NCBI GenBank assembly: GCA_013003255.1
Contig: JABDJZ010000020.1
Location: 1 to 7,463 of the forward strand
Length of the DNA stretch: 7,463 nt
Direction of reading: 5' to 3'
From: Rhodothermales bacterium
GTDB lineage: Bacteria > Bacteroidota > Rhodothermia > Rhodothermales > UBA10348
Part shown: positions 5,504 to 7,463 of the stretch, piece by piece
How positions within the stretch are numbered: the stretch's first letter is position 1
Layout: every line of letters begins with the position of its first letter
The notes under the pieces: generated by a model
Told to the model about the DNA's origin: nothing
Seen by the model: the letters and a program-made list of their open reading frames with translations, nothing else
Databases searched by the model: none
Position numbers and translations under genes: made by a program

Positions 5504-7159
5504 TCAGTCGTCGGCAGGACCCTGCGTCCAGGACTCATTCTTCTCCCGGTAGCGCTCCACCATGCGCACGAAGTCTCCGCGGTATCCATGGAGATCCTCC
5601 CCCTGCCCCAAACGGGCCAGCTTCAGCACCTGCGCCACGTCGGTGGCACCCCGATGCTCCGAATCGCGGAGGATCATTCCGAAGGCTGCCACGGCTGCGG
5701 AGAACACAAAGTCACGCGACGGGCTCAGGGTCGGATCCGGCGTCAGGTGATGGGTCTGGAGCAGACTCTCCTCTGCTTCAGGCTCCTTGTACCGCAGCTT
5801 CAGGGTCAGCATCTCTCCGGATTGCGCTAGCCCGGTCAACTGCGGCGTCTGGTACCGCAGATCATCGACAGCCGGACCGCTCGATGCCTCGACCCCGACC
5901 GGCACCACTTCGTACAGGGCCGTGACCGTGTGGCCTGCCCCCAACTCGCCTGCATCCTTTTCGTCATCATTGAAGTCCTCCGAAGCCAGCAGGCGGTTCT
6001 CATACCCGATCAGGCGATAGGAGGCCACCACGGCCGGGTTGAACTCGACCTGGAGCTTCACATCCTTGGCAATGGTGTGCAACGTCCCGCCCAGTTCGTT
6101 GACCAGCACCTTGCGGGCTTCCAGTTCCCCGTCGATGTAGTAGTAGTTGCCATTCCCGTGATTGGCGACCTGCTCCATCCGGCTGTCCTTCAGGTTGCCG
6201 GTGCCGAAGCCCAGCACGGTCAGAAACGTGCCCTCCTCCCGGCGGGACTCGATCATCCGAACCAGTTCGGCGTCGCTGGACACCCCGACGTTGAAGTCGC
6301 CGTCCGTCGCCAGGATGACCCGGTTGATGCCACCCTGTATGAACTGCTCGCCGGCCGTCTGATAGGCAAGCTGGATCCCCGCGGCTCCGGCCGTTGAGCC
6401 ACCTGCTTCCAGCCTGCCAAGGGCTTCAAGAATGGTCCCTTTCTGGTCTCCGGAGGTAGGCGGCAGCACCAACCCGGCCGCGCCCGCATAGACCACAATG
6501 GAAACCCGGTCATTCTCATCCAGCTCCCGGACCAGCATGGAGAATGCTTTCTTCAGCAGGGGTAGCTTGTCCGGGCTCGACATCGACCCCGAAACGTCCA
6601 GCAGAAACACCAGGTTGGTGGCAGGGCGCCCCACAAGGTCAAGCGTGCCCCCCTTGATGCCAACGTGGACCAACTGGTGATTCGCGTTCCACGGGGCGCG
6701 CCCGATCTCCATGACCGTTGAGAATGGCGCCTCTCCCTGTGGGTCCGGATAGTCGTAGGCGAAGTAGTTGATCATCTCCTCGATGCGCACCGCATCCTTC
6801 GGCGGTCGCTGACCGGAATCGATGAAGCGCCGGACGTTGCTGTACGACGCCGCGTCGACATCTATGGAGAAGGTTGAGAGCGGGTGCTCGGTTACCATGC
6901 GAAACCCGTTCTCCTCGATCTGGGCGTAGTTCTCGGTGTTCCAGACCGGGGCGCCTCCATACGCCTGACTGAAGGCCAATCGCTGACCGGTTTTTCCAGC
7001 GACCGCCGCAGCGGACGTCATTCCCAGATCTCCCGCCTCCAATTCCGGCGGCATCCCATTCGTCCCCGGTTCCGACGTCGTCTGCCCTGGGCTGGTGCAA
7101 GCTGCGAAGAGGACCGCGGCCAGGCCGCCGGCTACGAAGGAGCGAAGGAGGGTCTGCAT
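5504..7159 (-). CDS. VWA-domain lipoprotein, YfbK type
   Basis: The product is 551 residues. ATG 7159 is chosen because it opens a lipoprotein signal: MQTLLRS, a hydrophobic run (8-19), and F-A-A-C with C21 as the likely lipidated residue. The frame is open further upstream to 7396, but that extension would run over the divergent exonuclease gene. Residues 22-70 are a low-complexity Gly/Ala/Pro linker. Residues about 72-170 match the VWA N-terminal domain (ENYAQIEENGFRMVTEHPLS, then FSIDVDAASYSNVRRFI). The VWA domain spans about 182-355 with an intact MIDAS: DVSGS (188-192), T256 and D286 in ATDGD. The remainder, ending in FVFSAAVAAFGMILRDSEH (about 484-502) and YRGDFVRMVERYREKNESW, fits the YfbK C-terminal domain (DUF3520). 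This family is often labelled Ca-activated chloride channel homologue, but that activity is not established in bacteria. It probably binds a divalent cation and a protein partner at the periplasmic face of a membrane. It ends 178 bases before the next minus-strand start, so the two are probably separate units. Confidence 0.92.
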   Translation of the reverse strand: MQTLLRSFVAGGLAAVLFAACTSPGQTTSEPGTNGMPPELEAGDLGMTSAAAVAGKTGQRLAFSQAYGGAPVWNTENYAQIEENGFRMVTEHPLSTFSIDVDAASYSNVRRFIDSGQRPPKDAVRIEEMINYFAYDYPDPQGEAPFSTVMEIGRAPWNANHQLVHVGIKGGTLDLVGRPATNLVFLLDVSGSMSSPDKLPLLKKAFSMLVRELDENDRVSIVVYAGAAGLVLPPTSGDQKGTILEALGRLEAGGSTAGAAGIQLAYQTAGEQFIQGGINRVILATDGDFNVGVSSDAELVRMIESRREEGTFLTVLGFGTGNLKDSRMEQVANHGNGNYYYIDGELEARKVLVNELGGTLHTIAKDVKLQVEFNPAVVASYRLIGYENRLLASEDFNDDEKDAGELGAGHTVTALYEVVPVGVEASSGPAVDDLRYQTPQLTGLAQSGEMLTLKLRYKEPEAEESLLQTHHLTPDPTLSPSRDFVFSAAVAAFGMILRDSEHRGATDVAQVLKLARLGQGEDLHGYRGDFVRMVERYREKNESWTQGPADD

Positions 7160-7273
7160 GGTTGGTAATCCGTTTTTGTGAAGATACAACGAGCCGGAAG
7201 TCGCTTCTATTGCCATGGCCGCGGGGAACGCCTCCTCGCACTCCACATTCAGCCTCTGCCCACCCCTGCCCTC
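7160..7273. promoter_or_regulatory. Divergent intergenic region between VWA and exonuclease genes
   Basis: These 114 bases separate two divergent starts and must contain at least the VWA promoter. On the minus strand TATCTT (about 7181-7186) lies 22-27 bases before the VWA ATG and is a passable -10-like element; no good -35 partner is evident. The half next to the exonuclease start (7225-7273) is C-rich and pyrimidine-rich on the plus strand, with no Shine-Dalgarno sequence before ATG 7274. The assignment rests mainly on gene orientation. Confidence 0.35.
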
Positions 7274-7463
7274 ATGACGCGAGCCGACCTGCTTTCCATC
7301 ACTCCCGAAGGGCTCTACTGCGCGGCGGGTGACTTCCATGTGGACCCCTGGCGGCCTGTCCCACGGGCGATCATCACCCACGCCCACAGTGACCATGCGC
7401 GGCCCGGATCCCAGGCGTACCTGACCGCGAGTGACGGAACGGCCCTGGTCGAGGCCCGCACGG
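7274..7463 (+). CDS. Ligase-associated DNA exonuclease, metallo-beta-lactamase fold (3' partial)
   Basis: Sixty-three codons are visible before the window ends, reading MTRADLLSITPEGLYCAAGD, then FHVDPWRPVPRAIITHAHSD, then HARPGSQAYL. The GLYC-AGDFH-DPWRPV lead and the metal-binding HxHxDH motif (H36, H38, D40, H41) match the N-terminus of the ligase-associated DNA exonuclease family, related to beta-CASP/SNM1-type metallo-beta-lactamases. In many bacteria this gene sits with an ATP-dependent DNA ligase, an Lhr-type helicase and a metallophosphoesterase, and the set is presumed to act in DNA repair. Those partners would lie downstream, outside this window. ATG 7274 fits the family's usual N-terminus, though no ribosome site precedes it. 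The gene is divergent from the VWA gene, and there is no reason to link the two functionally. The catalytic domain beyond the first metal motif is not visible. Confidence 0.87.
   Translation, partial: MTRADLLSITPEGLYCAAGDFHVDPWRPVPRAIITHAHSDHARPGSQAYLTASDGTALVEART

Noticed and set aside
5484..5510. Intrinsic terminator for the VWA gene at the seven-base A/T run (5484-5490)
   Set aside because: On the minus strand the T run is not preceded by a convincing stem; only 3-4 pairs with bulges can be formed.
7160..7396. Upstream extension of the VWA frame to 7396
   Set aside because: It would overlap the divergent exonuclease gene from 7274, and ATG 7159 gives a proper lipoprotein signal.

Overview
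The window looks like a chromosomal piece of a GC-rich (about 60% by eye) Bacteroidota/Rhodothermota-type bacterium. The main clue is a secreted protein ending in a type IX secretion (T9SS) sorting tail with the YPNPFNP motif. Supporting clues are scarce Shine-Dalgarno sequences, several lipoproteins, and a VWA/YfbK-type lipoprotein of the kind common in that group. The lineage is an inference; no rRNA or marker gene is present.

Layout. (1) 1-342, +: C-terminal AraC-type DNA-binding domain, probably the end of a longer regulator cut by the window edge. (2) 441-2153, +: secreted protein with an A-B-A-B series of DUF4397-like repeats and a T9SS tail, closed by a strong intrinsic terminator at 2224-2263. 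(3) 2319-4940, +: a tight three-gene operon. It encodes a Tat-exported gluconate-2-dehydrogenase subunit-3-like protein (TTG start), a RidA-family protein with a lipoprotein signal, and a GMC-family FAD dehydrogenase with a Cys-rich motif. The reading frames overlap by 20 nt and by 1 nt (TGATG). (4) 5017-5325, -: an unrecognised 102-residue protein. (5) 5504-7159, -: VWA-domain lipoprotein of the YfbK type with an intact MIDAS site. (6) 7274-7463, +, cut by the window end: ligase-associated DNA exonuclease of the metallo-beta-lactamase fold, divergent from the VWA gene and not linked to it in function.

How the genes may work together. The small Tat subunit and the GMC subunit fit the known hitchhiker export of FAD sugar dehydrogenases, in which the small subunit carries the Tat signal and the flavoprotein has none. 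The unusual part is the RidA-like lipoprotein wedged between them. It should lie outside the cytoplasm on the same side as the exported dehydrogenase, whereas known RidA proteins are cytosolic imine/enamine deaminases. The overlaps argue that all three are made together, so a periplasmic oxidation module with a RidA-fold partner is the most interesting candidate here. No cytochrome c subunit follows, so the electron acceptor is not visible.

I see no tRNA, rRNA, CRISPR array, insertion sequence or phage gene in the window.
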